A stretch of DNA of 64,000 nucleotides, taken from NCBI RefSeq assembly GCF_040869045.1, contig NC_090319.1:380509601-380573600 (forward strand), given 5' to 3'. Positions 23,701 through 33,195 of the stretch are shown in pieces. The DNA is from Eurosta solidaginis (lineage: Eukaryota > Arthropoda > Insecta > Diptera > Tephritidae). The notes beneath the pieces were generated by a model, which saw only the letters and a list, made by a program, of their open reading frames with translations, ran no database searches and had not been told where the DNA came from. Made by a program: the position numbers and the translations under genes. Within the stretch, counting starts at the first letter, position 1. Every line of letters starts with the position of its first letter.

Positions 23701-24402
23701 AGGGGTCGTTTCGTGACTTTTTCTGTTTTATTTCGGGATCATTTGGGGACCCTTCCGGCATAATGTCTTGATGGTTTGCCGGATCCATCAGGGTCATTTC
23801 GGGACCATTTTGGGATCATTTGGGGACCCTTCCGAGATCATTTCTGGATCCGTCCGGGATGCCGTAGGAGCCATTTCGTGATTTTTGTTACTTTTCCGGG
23901 ATAGTTTTTGGACCCTTCCGGGATCATTTCTGCATCTGTGCGGGATCCCATCTGGGTCATTTCCGGACTATTTCGGGATCATTTTGGGACCCTTCCGGAA
24001 TCATTTCTGTATAATTTTCGCGATCCGTCGTGGATCCCCTCGGAACCACTTCGAAACTTTTTCTGGAGTATGTCGGGATAATTTAGGGACCCTTCCTGGA
24101 TATTTTCTGGATGGTTTTTGAGATCCGCCCGGGAGCCCGTCAGGGTCATTTCGGAACCTTTTCGGGATCATTTTGGAACACCTTCAGGGATCATTTCTGT
24201 GTGGTTCTCTGGATACGTCTAGAATCGTGTCGTTGTCATTTCGGGCTTTTTGGGACTATTCCAGGAACTTTTGGAGACCCTTTCTGGGCTTTTCTGGATG
24301 GTTTTCGGGATCCGTCCGCAATAGCGTGGGGGTAATTTCGTATCTTGAATAGCCCATATATTTAAATTTCTCCTTGCGGACGGGGCCGCGGGTAAAGGCT
24401 AG
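20797..24402 (+). mobile_element. Helitron-like element copy 4, complete, shortest
   Basis: Starts right after the CTAG of copy 3 and ends with CTAG at 24399-24402, after which sequence unrelated to the array begins. The 8-bp tract is only two units long. It carries the same 37-base deletion in the 5' domain as copy 3. The minisatellite ends early, without the ~90-base TCAGCTCAT...AAAATAAA tail of the other copies, and joins the terminal block just after TTTCGTATC. No coding region. Confidence 0.8.
21528..24345 (+). repeat. Minisatellite array 4 (shortest)
   Basis: Same 89/100-bp monomers, 2.8 kb. It begins with the same CCCGTAAGGGTCATATnGAG lead-in as arrays 1 and 3 and has several runs of 100-bp GCGACTAATAC-type units near 22200-22620. 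Confidence 0.88.
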
Positions 24403-25211
24403 TATATATATAAAAGAAAAGGACATGGCCTACGTTTTAACTTTTCTTTATTAAATTTGAAATATCACATTTACTTGCTCGAATAATTTTTTTTTTCGTT
24501 GTGATATTTGTATATCTGTTTCAATTCGTTTTATAATATGTATGTAAATGTACTGTTTGGTTTTGTATCTTCTCCTACTACATTGTAAAGCATATTTTGT
24601 ATTCTACGTATTTTACAATCAAATAAACTTAGTTTAAAATTTTTGACTCGGTGTCAATCCTAACAAAAATATTTTATCGGGTCAGCTTTCCTAAGCTTCT
24701 TTAATTTGATACCCGTACATATATTTCAATAATTGATTTTCACAAATTTTCTTGATCTGAAAATTTTCAAGCAGGTGGCAACCCTAAAAAGGGTTTGCAA
24801 TTAGGGCTAATACATATCTTTGAAGAAATTGACGTTATTCTATAATACGTTTATTTTATTAATTTACACAGTGTAAATTTTTTAAGACGGTGGCAACTCT
24901 ATTTTTTTTTTTTTGCTAGAAATGATCGTGGTACTACGGGGAACAATACGTAAAAGGAATAATTTAAATCGGTTAAGGGGTTCTGGATTTTTGAAGCCTG
25001 TAACAAACTCACACAACATTTTGGTATAGGAAAAATTTGCAGAACGAGACATCAGGACGGACAGCTGTTTATACAGCTATACCTTGTAAGTATTTCAAAG
25101 ACTTTTCTCCCAGAAGTGAACTGCTACAGACGCATTCAGCCACTTCCTGCCTTAGTTGTTGTAAACTTATCCCAATAGCCTTCCCTGCATATCGAATTAT
25201 TTGCACAGTTC
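24403..25211. other. AT-rich DNA without recognisable gene
   Basis: Sequence changes abruptly at the end of Helitron copy 4. The stretch 24540-24690 (AATAAACTTAG followed by GACTCGGTGTCAATCCTAACA) resembles the end of an LTR, but I found no partner repeat, so it is only a suggestion. The rest shows nothing I can identify. Confidence 0.4.
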
Positions 25212-25215
25212 ATAT

Positions 25216-25902
25216 TGTCACGGATATTAACATCACTAAGTTATACCATCACTAAGGCAATGCCAAGGCCACGATAAGCAGTATTTACGTCAATAATCAA
25301 AACATGTATACAACATATATAAGGCAGCCGAAATATGTCACACACAGATGCAATTACTTATACGCCTATGCATGCGCGAGAGACTGTAAACTACAAACAT
25401 TCACATAAATAATTCAATCAAATTGCGTCTATACATATGTACGTATACGAGCAGCGGAGCGGCAATGCACAAACACATGCATATATCTTATCTGAGTTGT
25501 CACAAGAGAGAGCAATAATTTGTGCACGTAGTTGTGGCTGGCGATTTTGTAGCCGAAACTAACTAGTAACTTCTGGAAATCGAAGAGCCTAGAAGTATGC
25601 AGCGTAAACTATAAAAGCGGGGAAGGCGAGTAAGAAGTAATTCAGTTTGATTTGAGATTTCGATTAAGCGCTATCTAGCGAGCTATAGCAGAATTATTTT
25701 GAATAGTAGAGTTTCATTTGAGCTATCAATCAGTTTGGTTATTAACCTTGCTATTCGTTGCAAAGTATAAGTGTTATTTTGAAGTACTGTAATAAAGGCC
25801 ATTTTTCAATTATTCAATATTGGAGTTATTTATTCAACAGTTTAGCGATACGAACTTAGCAGAGGGTTGCAAATAAAAGGATTTGCAAGTAAATTCGTTA
25901 CA
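25216..25902 (+). mobile_element. Solo LTR (687 bp) of a Gypsy-type retrotransposon, with 4-bp target duplication
   Basis: The block starts TGTCACGG and ends TTCGTTACA, giving the TG...CA ends of an LTR. It is flanked by ATAT on both sides (25212-25215 and 25903-25906). Inside are a TATA-like TATAAAAG at 25610 and a polyadenylation signal, AATAAA, at 25791, in the right order for a plus-strand LTR. No second copy or internal coding region is adjacent, so this is what is left after LTR-LTR recombination. Assignment to Gypsy rests only on the 4-bp duplication. Confidence 0.8.
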
Positions 25903-25924
25903 ATATGAATATTTCTTATAATAT

Positions 25925-26130
25925 CATGTGTCAAAGTTATACTCTTTGTTTTAGGCGGTTTCAGGGAATCTAATATTTGCTTTGTACTAATTAGAGAAAT
26001 ACCAAGAATTAAAAACTCAAATAAATGTCCATACAATTAGACAACATTGTTGAATTATTTGTATTCCTAACAAAGCAAATATTAGATTCTTTGAAACCGC
26101 CTAAAACAAAGAGCATAACCTTGGCACATG
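25925..26130. repeat. Inverted repeat: 61-bp arms, ~84-bp spacer
   Basis: The arm 25925-25985 (starting CATGTGTCAAAGTTATACTC) is repeated in reverse complement at 26070-26130, 56 of 61 positions matching. It could fold into a long stem and may be a fold-back or MITE remnant. It begins about 20 bases after the solo LTR. Confidence 0.8.
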
Positions 26131-26636
26131 AAACGAAAAAACATACACGAAATATACATATGTGCTGTGCAAAGAATTCGATATACAGGGAAGGCAATTT
26201 GCACCTCGCTATTATAGTTGCTTAGTATTCAAGACCATGTGATTTTTCACATCGAGTGAATGATCATAGTAAATCGCAGTAGCAGCTTGGAGAAAATCGC
26301 TGTTACTGATTTACGGTGGAGTCATCTGCGTCTCTGTCGCAATTACTATTAACAATAACAGCAATCATTCGCACAAACATAGCTTTAATTTTTTTTTTTT
26401 TTTTTTTTGAAGAGATCACAATTTTTCTGTATTTTTTTTTTCAGTTTATCACAAACTAATGTACATATATCGGTGGCCATATGATGCTGGTAGAAGTCAT
26501 TGCTTTCAGAGGTCGACGATTGACTCGTTTTTCGCGATTGCCAAGGAGGCCGACACATAAGCAGTTTTTCATATAGATGCGTTTTACTCAATCTTATAAG
26601 ATTAAGAAGAAGAATTTTACATTTGTTTTGGCTATG
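26131..26636. other. Unassigned intergenic DNA
   Basis: Contains a T-rich tract at about 26391-26409 and no convincing ORF, splice pattern or repeat relationship to the rest of the window. Confidence 0.45.
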
Positions 26637-28480
26637 TTAGAGTTAGGTTAGGTTTGGTGGTAGCTACCCTGATAGGGGAAGCTCACTTGGACAACATGAA
26701 AGTCCGTTTTGATACCACACACAATAAAATAACGATGACGTAGATATAGCTACTTAGCAACCATTAAGTTCCGAATAATACCGATCTCAATCTTGGACAA
26801 ATCCTCTGGAGATCCAAGTGAGTCGCGACCTAAGTACTTTCTCCTAATTCTGGTGATTTGATGATTCCACCTCATCATCGTCCATACAGCTACAGCAGGA
26901 AGGAGTTTCCAGTATATAGAGACCTACCGCATGGACCCATGGGACAGTGGCCTGTCAAAACCCCAATAAACATTGATAGGTGAGCTTTAGTGGACCCAAT
27001 TATTTCGGCAGACCTGCTGCCATCCACTTTCGGCCAGAAAGATCTTGCAACCCTGAAGGAGGTGGTGTCCGCTCAACGTTTGCTGAGATGACTAGAGACC
27101 CAGCTATGGAGGAGTAAACCATAGGTGGCCAGCGGGGTCCCGAAATCCCTACAGCCATCTTCATCCAGTTCAGTTGTACCGATGCGGGCTAAGAGATCCG
27201 CTTGACAGTTGCTCGGGATATCACTATGGCCCGGGACCCAGATAATCTTAATTATAAAATAGCATTTCATCAACCGCATACTTAATTACAGGAGCTTTCA
27301 CTTGGAATACACTGCAGTGATCAGCCACCTTCAACTTGCGGCTTACATTTAGCTCTTACAGAAGACCCCCCGACCTCCTACCTTTCCTTTCAACTTCGAC
27401 CCATCCGTGAACAACATGACATTCAGTGCCAAGGTTGGTGTTGTACTGAGAGCGCCACTGATACCGATCAGCGTCGTTCGCTGCACTGACACTAAAATTT
27501 TGGAGATGCTCGCCGTGTCCAGTGCTTTCCACCAGACCAGAACCCCATAGAGCAGAAACGGACCACCATCTGATAAAGCCTGTGTACTACTCATATCGAA
27601 AGTCCCCATCTCTTTCCGATAGCCCGCCTGCAGCAGTACAGGGCAACCGCAGCATTCCTGGCCCTATCTTCCACATTGGGTCTCCAGGACAGTTTCTTGT
27701 CCAAAACAATCCCCAAAGATTTAACCCTAACAGAAAGTACCAACGGTACCCCTTCAATCAAGAGAGTTCTGAAATCGGGCATCTTATATCTTAGAACAAA
27801 TTCCATTTTTCCCGGGTTGAGTGCCTATCCACATGACTCAGCCCACCTAGCCACAGTATCCAGGTAGCCCTGCAGAACATCGCGCAGGGTACCCAGAAAT
27901 TTGCCTCTGACTAGGATAGCGAGGCCATCTGCATAGGCAACCACCCGACAGTCATTGACTTACATCTCCACAAGAAGCTCGTTGACCACAACCCAGAGCA
28001 GAGGAGATAGGACATCCCCCTGTGGCGTGCCCCTGCACACCTTACTCTCAATGTTTGCCCCTCCCCACTCCGCTGCGTCAATACTGCTGCATAGAAGTGT
28101 GCTAATAAATTCAACCAGAGTCGCCTCGACTCCTAAACCCACCAGAGCTCTTTTGATTTCCCCCGGTAAGACATTATTAAAAGCCCCCTGGTTGTCTAGG
28201 AAGGCACCTAGAGCAAACTCTTTGTTATAGGGACCCCTCTATTTGATTTACAATCGAATGGAGAGCCGTTTCCGTCGATCTGTCCTTACAATAGTCATGC
28301 TGTGAAGCCGACATTAACCCCCGGGGAATCCTTTCCCGTAGGTACATGTCAATCAACCGCTCAAACGTCTTAAGAAGAAACGACGAGAGACTGATTGGCC
28401 TGAAGTCCTTAGGTAATACTTGAGATCTTCTGCCGGCTTTCTGAATAAAGATGACCCTAACCGTGTGCTGACTTCGGCTA
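26637..28480 (-). pseudogene. LINE A: 5'-truncated, decayed non-LTR retrotransposon (RT plus RNase H), telomere-like 3' tail
   Basis: Read on the minus strand from 28469, the remains are in order: an RT segment (VIFIQKAG, then KDFRPISLSSFLLKTFERLI); GTPQGDVLSPLLWVVVNELL near 27970-28030; the catalytic box near 27930 reading VAYADGLAIL, where the normal YADD has become YADG; the RT thumb (SLGIVLDKKLSWRPNVEDRA) near 27690-27750; the start of RNase H (LFTDGSKLKGK) near 27380-27410; and its end (WVPGHSDIPSNCQADLLARI) near 27190-27240. RT followed by RNase H points to the I/LOA/R1 group. Frameshifts and stops separate the pieces. The 3' tail reads CCAAACCTAACCTAACTC on the minus strand. LINE B interrupts it or abuts its 5' end at 28481. 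Confidence 0.85.
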
Positions 28481-29630
28481 GGTTAGGTTAGGTTAGAGGG
28501 GCCACCCGTGCGAGCACCAGTGCACTTAGGCCCATAAAGGTCCCGTTGTGATACCACGTGGATATCTCCCCTACTCAAACCCACACGTCGATTTAGCAAA
28601 TGTCAGGAATTTCTTAGGTTTCAAGTTAATCAGATCACAACGATCGTCAAAGAAAGAAGATCCCAGAGATTTCTTCCTCTTGTGCCAAAGCGCCGGATAA
28701 TCGCACCGAAAATGCTTCACTGTTTCTATCTCCTCTTCGTCTTTGCAGCTTCTGCATTAATAATTATAGGGAGCACCCAGCCGTTGTAAATTCCTCCCGA
28801 TTGCTATGTGGCCGGTTATGAGTCCAACCACCAGAGATACGTCCCCCCTTTCCAGAAGAAGGAGACGTCTCGTTCGTCTCGCGTCCCATTCAGGCTACAC
28901 GAGCTTAGTGTGGTAGCAGCATTCAAGATTGCTCCATCTCACACCCGCTTCCCTAAAGAAAATCCCTTTCAAAGTGAGCTTATAGGTAGTGAGCGGCATG
29001 CTCAATCGCTTCCAAGACGACGAAAGCGGAACGGATGTGCCCTCTCTTGCAAGTTCGTCAGCCATCTACTCGGAGTTTTCAGGCACCCATACCAGACTAA
29101 GGGAAGTTTGCTCAGCGATCTCGTTGAGAGATTTGCGACACTTCTCTACTGTCCTGGACTTACATGAGAGCGATCCAAGTGCTTTTAGTGCAGCCTGGCT
29201 GTCAGAGTAAATACAAATTTGGTTATAGCCGTGAACAGCATTTCTCAGGTGCTCGGCGGCCTCGTTAATAGCAGCCACCTCCGCCTGAAAGACGCTGCAA
29301 TAATCGGGTAGGCTAAAGGATAGATTCCACCCTAGTTGAGGTGCAAAGACACCGCTACCCACCTTATTATCCAGTTTGAAGCCGTCAGTTTATATCTCCA
29401 GCCTATCGCTCAGGTCCTGCGGCTCCCTCAACCAATAATCCCTGTCCGGGATAACAACCTCGTACTTCATATCGAAAAAGATAGTTGGAGCGCAATAGTC
29501 CGACGAAGGCGAATCCAGATTCTTAAGGGTGGCTGCATTTTGCACATTGTCTCTTCAGCCGGAGAACTCTCCCAGCCGCAGAGCAGAAAAGGCCGCACAT
29601 TGCTTGGCCATTAAATCTATTGGCAACACA
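28481..29630 (-). pseudogene. LINE B: 5'-truncated non-LTR retrotransposon with 11-bp target duplication and (TAACC)n tail
   Basis: GACTTCGGCTA stands at 28470-28480 and again at 29631-29641, exactly flanking this element. On the minus strand it holds an RNase H segment (29066-29362; YSDSQAALKAL and SLVWVP) and a C-terminal zinc knuckle, CRSCKDEEEIETVKHFRC, ending at ...AKSTCGFE-stop near 28585. The 3' UTR runs into CCTAACCTAACC, directly against the target duplication. The 3' UTR resembles that of LINE A (both have a CACTTnG...GATACCAC block), so they are related families. Frameshifts make it non-functional. Confidence 0.88.
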
Positions 29631-29641
29631 GACTTCGGCTA

Positions 29642-30454
29642 AGGGTGTTGGCAATTAAAAACTGCAATATAAAAAATAAATACGACACAAAATATGTTAG
29701 CAAGTATTTTTGTTGTATAGGGAGAATGTCTAAAACAGTGCTCCGCGAAATTTTGGATGTGAATGGGCAAGGCGAAGGTCTGAAGCCTAGATCCGAAGTT
29801 ATGTTATATTTACAAACGCAACATCTTGAGGGATTGTGACGATGTTCGCTCTTGTTTCAAAACTCATGAACATGAGAAATTTTAGAACGGCGAAAACAGG
29901 AAAAAACACCTGGAAAAGAAAATGACCCAAATTAATATAATCATTTAAATATGTCTTATAATTATTATTTTAAACAAAATACCTTCATTTTGTATCGAAA
30001 ACAAAATTATTTTATAAAAATTGTCACAACTTCGAATAATTATAAAAATAATTTTCCAGGAAAATCTATTTGTGTGGATTTTACTACGATTTTTCACCTG
30101 AATGAAAAAGTAGTTTCACAAAGAGGCAAATTGAATTTCAGAGTGGGAGTTCAAGATGGCGGATTATTCCGAGTCTCAGTCCCAGTCCCACTCAGAGTCT
30201 CAGTCTCAGTCCCAGTCCTAGTCCTAATCCCAGTCCCAGTCCACCTCTGGTCTACTTCCCGGAAAAAAGCATCGTAAATACTAATATAGGCAAATTTATA
30301 TACCAAATTGCAGGCAAATCGAATAGGACGTATGTAAATAGGTATGTGGGTATTATTAATTCATGTCTTTATTTCGGCTTTGCATGCCTATTTATCAGTT
30401 TTGCCAGGTTGATACGACTATATCGAATATCACAATGAAAATTACTTTAAAGCT
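29642..30454. other. Unassigned DNA with a CAGTCC-type microsatellite
   Basis: A hexamer-like tract of CAGTCC/CAGTCT units occupies about 30168-30243. It supports the apparent frame at 29951-30277, which I do not believe codes for protein. The rest is AT-rich without recognised features. Confidence 0.5.
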
Positions 30455-30690
30455 CTCATCAGCAGCTTTCATTTGATACCCATATTGTATAAACGCATTC
30501 TAGGGGTACCCGGGTCCACGTTTTGGCCTATATCTCGAGACCCTAGTCACGCAGGGGTATGGAAATTACCCTCTACTAAAGCACTCATCAACAGCTTTCA
30601 TTTGATATCCATATTCCATAAACACATATTAGGGGTTCCCGGGTCCACGTTTTGGCCTATATCTCGAGGCCCTGTGCGTCGATGATTTTC
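30455..30690. repeat. Two monomers of the ~130-bp minisatellite family
   Basis: CATTTGATACCCATATTGTA near 30470 and CATTTGATATCCATATTCCA near 30599 are each followed by GGGTnCCCGGGTCCACGTTT and CTATATCTCGAG. Spacing is about 128 bases. Confidence 0.75.
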
Positions 30691-31165
30691 CATAGAAGCA
30701 ATTAGTTTTTGAGCGGCTTCGGGTGGTACTTTATGCCTTTCTTCGACAAGAGTAGTTTTTAAAACGCTAATCTTACTAATATGTTTTTGTCGTGTAGCCG
30801 ATTCCAAGATTGACCACAAATTTTCAATGGCATTTAAGGCGAGAGATTGTGGAAGTGGGTTCTTGAGGTGTGGACAGTTCTATATTACCCATGCCTGCAC
30901 AACACCGGCACAATCCTGGATATGTGTTAAGGGTATTTGTCTTGGTTATTGCGAAATCGATGACGTACACCTAATATAACGACAATTTGCAACAAATTGT
31001 CTTCTCGTAAGGTTAAATAAAAAATTGTGTCCATTGTACCATCAAAGAAAGTTATTTTGCCAAATCCAGAAGCAGCCAAGTAGGCCCAAACCCATCATAC
31101 TTCCACCACCATACCATACAGTTGCCTTCAAAATTTTATTTTTGAGCTTTGAAATTGTTTAATAC
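30691..31165 (-). pseudogene. Tc1/mariner transposase fragment, frameshifted (inverted partner of 31235-31680)
   Basis: The minus-strand conceptual product shows Tc1 landmarks in order: ATVWYGGG, then FGKITFFDGTMD, then ALNAIENLWSILESA (the DLNPIENLW-like box), then KISVLKTTLVEERHKVPPEA at the C terminus. Frameshifts and stops break it, and the catalytic QDNDPKH-like region is degraded to QDKYP. Only the C-terminal half is present. It is followed, about 70 bases apart and reversed, by a second copy. Confidence 0.8.
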
Positions 31166-31234
31166 AGCACGTATCATCTCTGAATCAATATTTTTATATA
31201 TTATGCTTATATGGCATGATTAAAGTGAGGTATA

Positions 31235-31680
31235 AAGCAAATATAGAGCTCAAAAATAAAAAAATTGAAGGCACCTGTATGGTATGGCGGTGGAAATGTG
31301 ATGGGTTTGGGCCTACTTGGCTGCCTCTGGAGTTGGCAAAATAACTTTCTTTGATGGTACAATGGACAAAAATTTTTATTTAACTTCACGAGAAGACAAT
31401 TTGTTGCAAATTGTCCCTAATTTAGGTGTACGGGATCGATTTCGCAATAACCAAGACAAATACCCTTAACACATATCCAGGATTGTGCCTGGATTGTGCA
31501 GGCATGGGTAATATGGAACTGTTCACACCTCATGAATCCACTTCCACAATCTTTTGCCTTAAATGCCATTGAAAATTTGTGGTCAATTTTGGAATCGGCT
31601 AAACGGCAAAAACAGATTAGTAAGATTAGCGATTTAAAAACTACTCTTGTCAAAGAAATGCATAAATGATATGGTGCAAC
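31235..31680 (+). pseudogene. Tc1/mariner transposase fragment, frameshifted (plus-strand partner)
   Basis: Contains the same segments as the minus copy at 30691-31165 in opposite orientation: ATGGTATGGCGGTGGAAATG at the N side, ALNAIENLWSILESA in the middle, and a truncated KISDLKTTLVKEMHK end. The arms differ by scattered substitutions; for example this copy reads CCTGGATTGTGCAG where the other has CGGTGTTGTGCAG. It is joined at about 31671 to the GATATGGTGC of the next repeat. Non-functional. Confidence 0.8.
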
Positions 31681-32265
31681 GAAATACAAAAATAAAAGAA
31701 AATTTCAAAATGGGCGTAGCTCCGCCCTTTTTCATTTAATTTGTCTAGAATACTTTTAATGCCATAAGTCGAACAAAAATTTACCAACCCTTGTGAAATT
31801 TGGTAGGGGCACAGATTCTATGACGATAACTGTTTTCTGTGAAAATTGGCGAAATCGGTTGAAGCCACGCCCAGTTTTTATACACAGTCCACCGGTCCTT
31901 CCGCTCGGCCGTTAACACGATAACTTGAGCAAAAATCGATATATCTTTACTAAACTTAGTTCACGTACTTATCTGAACTCACTTTATCTTGGTATGATAA
32001 AAATGGCCGAAATCCGACTATGACCACGCCCACTTTTTCGATATGGAAAATTACGAAATATGAAAAAAAAATGCCATAATTCTATACCAAATACGAAAAA
32101 AGGTATGAAACATGGTAATTGGATTGGTTTATTGACGCAAAATATAACTTTAGAAAAAACTTTGTTAAATGGGTGTGACACCTATTAAGTAGGAGAATGA
32201 AAAATTTCTGCAGGGAGAAATCAAAAGCCCTTGCAATCTTGGCAGGAATACTGTTCGTGGTATTA
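31672..32265 (+). mobile_element. Fragment of a large interspersed repeat (GCCACGCCCA-rich family)
   Basis: This block matches 50150-50755 closely and in the same order: GCTCCGCCCTTTTTCATTTA, CCACGCCCAGTTTTTATACA, CGGCCGTTAACACGATAACT, ATAACTTTAGAAAAAACTTT, CTGTTCGTGGTATT. In both places it precedes GTCACCCTGGTCCACATTTT. No ORF of substance. I recall a similar repeat from tephritid genomes but cannot name it. Confidence 0.7.
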
Positions 32266-32630
32266 TAAAAAAAAAATAAAAATAGATGTAAGGCGCGATA
32301 ACCTCCGAAGAGATCTAAGGCCGAGCTTCTTTTCCAATTTGCGTCGTGCTCCTCTTGATTTTTCCCTACAAATTGGCCGGACGGACCTACATGTTTTATG
32401 CCGACTCCGAACGGCATTTGCAAGGCAGATGAGTTTTCACTGAGAGCTTTTCATGGCAGAAATACAATCGGAGCGCTTGCCAGACACTGCCGAGGGGCGA
32501 CCCCGCTTAGAAAAATTTTCTTCTAATTGAAAAATCTTATTTCTAAAATTTTGATGTTGGTTTGCCCGGGAGTTGAACCCAGGGCATACGGTGTGATAGG
32601 CGGAGCACGCTACCATCACACCACGGTGGC
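32266..32630 (-). mobile_element. tRNA-derived SINE with 10-bp target duplication
   Basis: CGTGGTATTA flanks it on both sides (32256-32265 and 32631-32640). On the minus strand the head is tRNA-like: a box A-like TGGTGTGATGG, then 35-40 bases further a box B, GGTTCAACTCC, inside GCCCTGGGTTCAACTCCCGG. The body (GCGGGGTCGCCCCTCGGCAG, CTCAGTGAAAACTCATCTGC, GGTTATCGCGCCTTACATCT) ends in a T-rich tail. It interrupts the large repeat between 32265 and 32641, whose uninterrupted version is at 50744-50760. Transcription would be by RNA polymerase III from the internal promoter. Confidence 0.9.
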
Positions 32631-32640
32631 CGTGGTATTA

Positions 32641-32754
32641 CATATATAAATAAATTAGCGGTAGCCCACAAGAGATTTTCTGGGTCACCCTGGTCCACAT
32701 TTTGGTCGATATCTCGAAATGTCTTCACATATACACCTAGTTGAAGTTGGCGAT
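32641..32754 (+). mobile_element. Continuation of the large repeat after the SINE
   Basis: CATATATAAATAAATTAGCGGTAnCC, then TTCTGGGTCACCCTGGTCCA, then GGTCGATATCTnGAAA, matching 50757-50840. Together with 31672-32265 it forms one element split by the SINE. Confidence 0.75.
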
Positions 32755-33085
32755 TTTCATGTGGTTGTTGTAATGGTGGCTACCCACAAAAAAAATTGTG
32801 AACATAAGTGTTTTGCGCGGATATAGTTTTGGTCTCCAAACCGGTGATGGACCCACCCAGGGTAATTTTTGATAAGCGCGGCCGAAGGCCGCCAATGCAG
32901 AAGGTGTTCTGCGCAAAAATACCATGGATCCCACCCGGTTTCGGAAGAACCCGTGGGTCATTTTTCAGTTTTTCATTAATATCTTTTGAACTACTTACAA
33001 TTTTTCTATTCCGGTTTCGGATTATTAATACTGATGTCAATACGCGTCGTTTCACACCTCTCTCGATATTTTTGGACGCGTATTA
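32755..33085 (-). mobile_element. Truncated copy of the GTAAAAGTCTAG terminal-repeat element (see 52655-53176)
   Basis: Reverse-complement match to 52690-53030: GTGAACATAAGTGTTTTGCG, GGGTGGGTCCAtCACCGGTTT on the other strand, GCGGCCGAAGGCCGCCAATG, AGGTGTTCTGCGCAAAAATA, and ATCTTTTGAACTACTTACAA. One inverted end (GCGTATTAGCAGT) is present at about 33078-33090; the other is missing. Confidence 0.7.
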
Positions 33086-33109
33086 GCAGTGTCATGCTGT
33101 CGTATAGAA

Positions 33110-33195
33110 TTACCCCACTTCCTTTTAAAATACTCTTTAATACCTTCCATTTGATACCCATGTCATACAAACACATTCGAGGATTACCCTAGGTA
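33110..33195. repeat. Single monomer of the ~130-bp minisatellite family
   Basis: CCTTTTAAAATACTCtTTAA, CATTTGATACCCATGTCATA, CAAACACATTCGAGGaTTACCC, as in the last monomer of the array at 51900-51950. Bases 33196-33402 hold a GTAA tract at about 33300-33318 and nothing else recognisable. Confidence 0.65.

Noticed and set aside
1880..24345. CRISPR array
   Set aside because: Monomers are repetitive throughout with no unique spacers, and the surrounding genes are those of an insect with spliceosomal introns.
24540..24700. LTR end (AATAAACTTAG...CAATCCTAACA)
   Set aside because: Looks LTR-like, but there is no second copy, primer-binding site or duplication to support it.
28478..28500. Interstitial telomere
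   Set aside because: The TTAGG-like units are the 3' tail of LINE B, bounded by its target duplication.
27073..29362. Host RNase H or reverse-transcriptase-like genes
   Set aside because: The pieces are consecutive domains of two decayed LINEs on the minus strand, with tails and, for LINE B, a target duplication.
29951..30277. Plus-strand frame of 108 codons
   Set aside because: Its second half is translated CAGTCC microsatellite and the first half is AT-rich noise.
32560..32630. A functional tRNA gene (minus strand)
   Set aside because: Box A- and B-like motifs are present, but the region is continuous with a 365-bp SINE body and flanked by a target duplication; the tRNA arms do not all pair.
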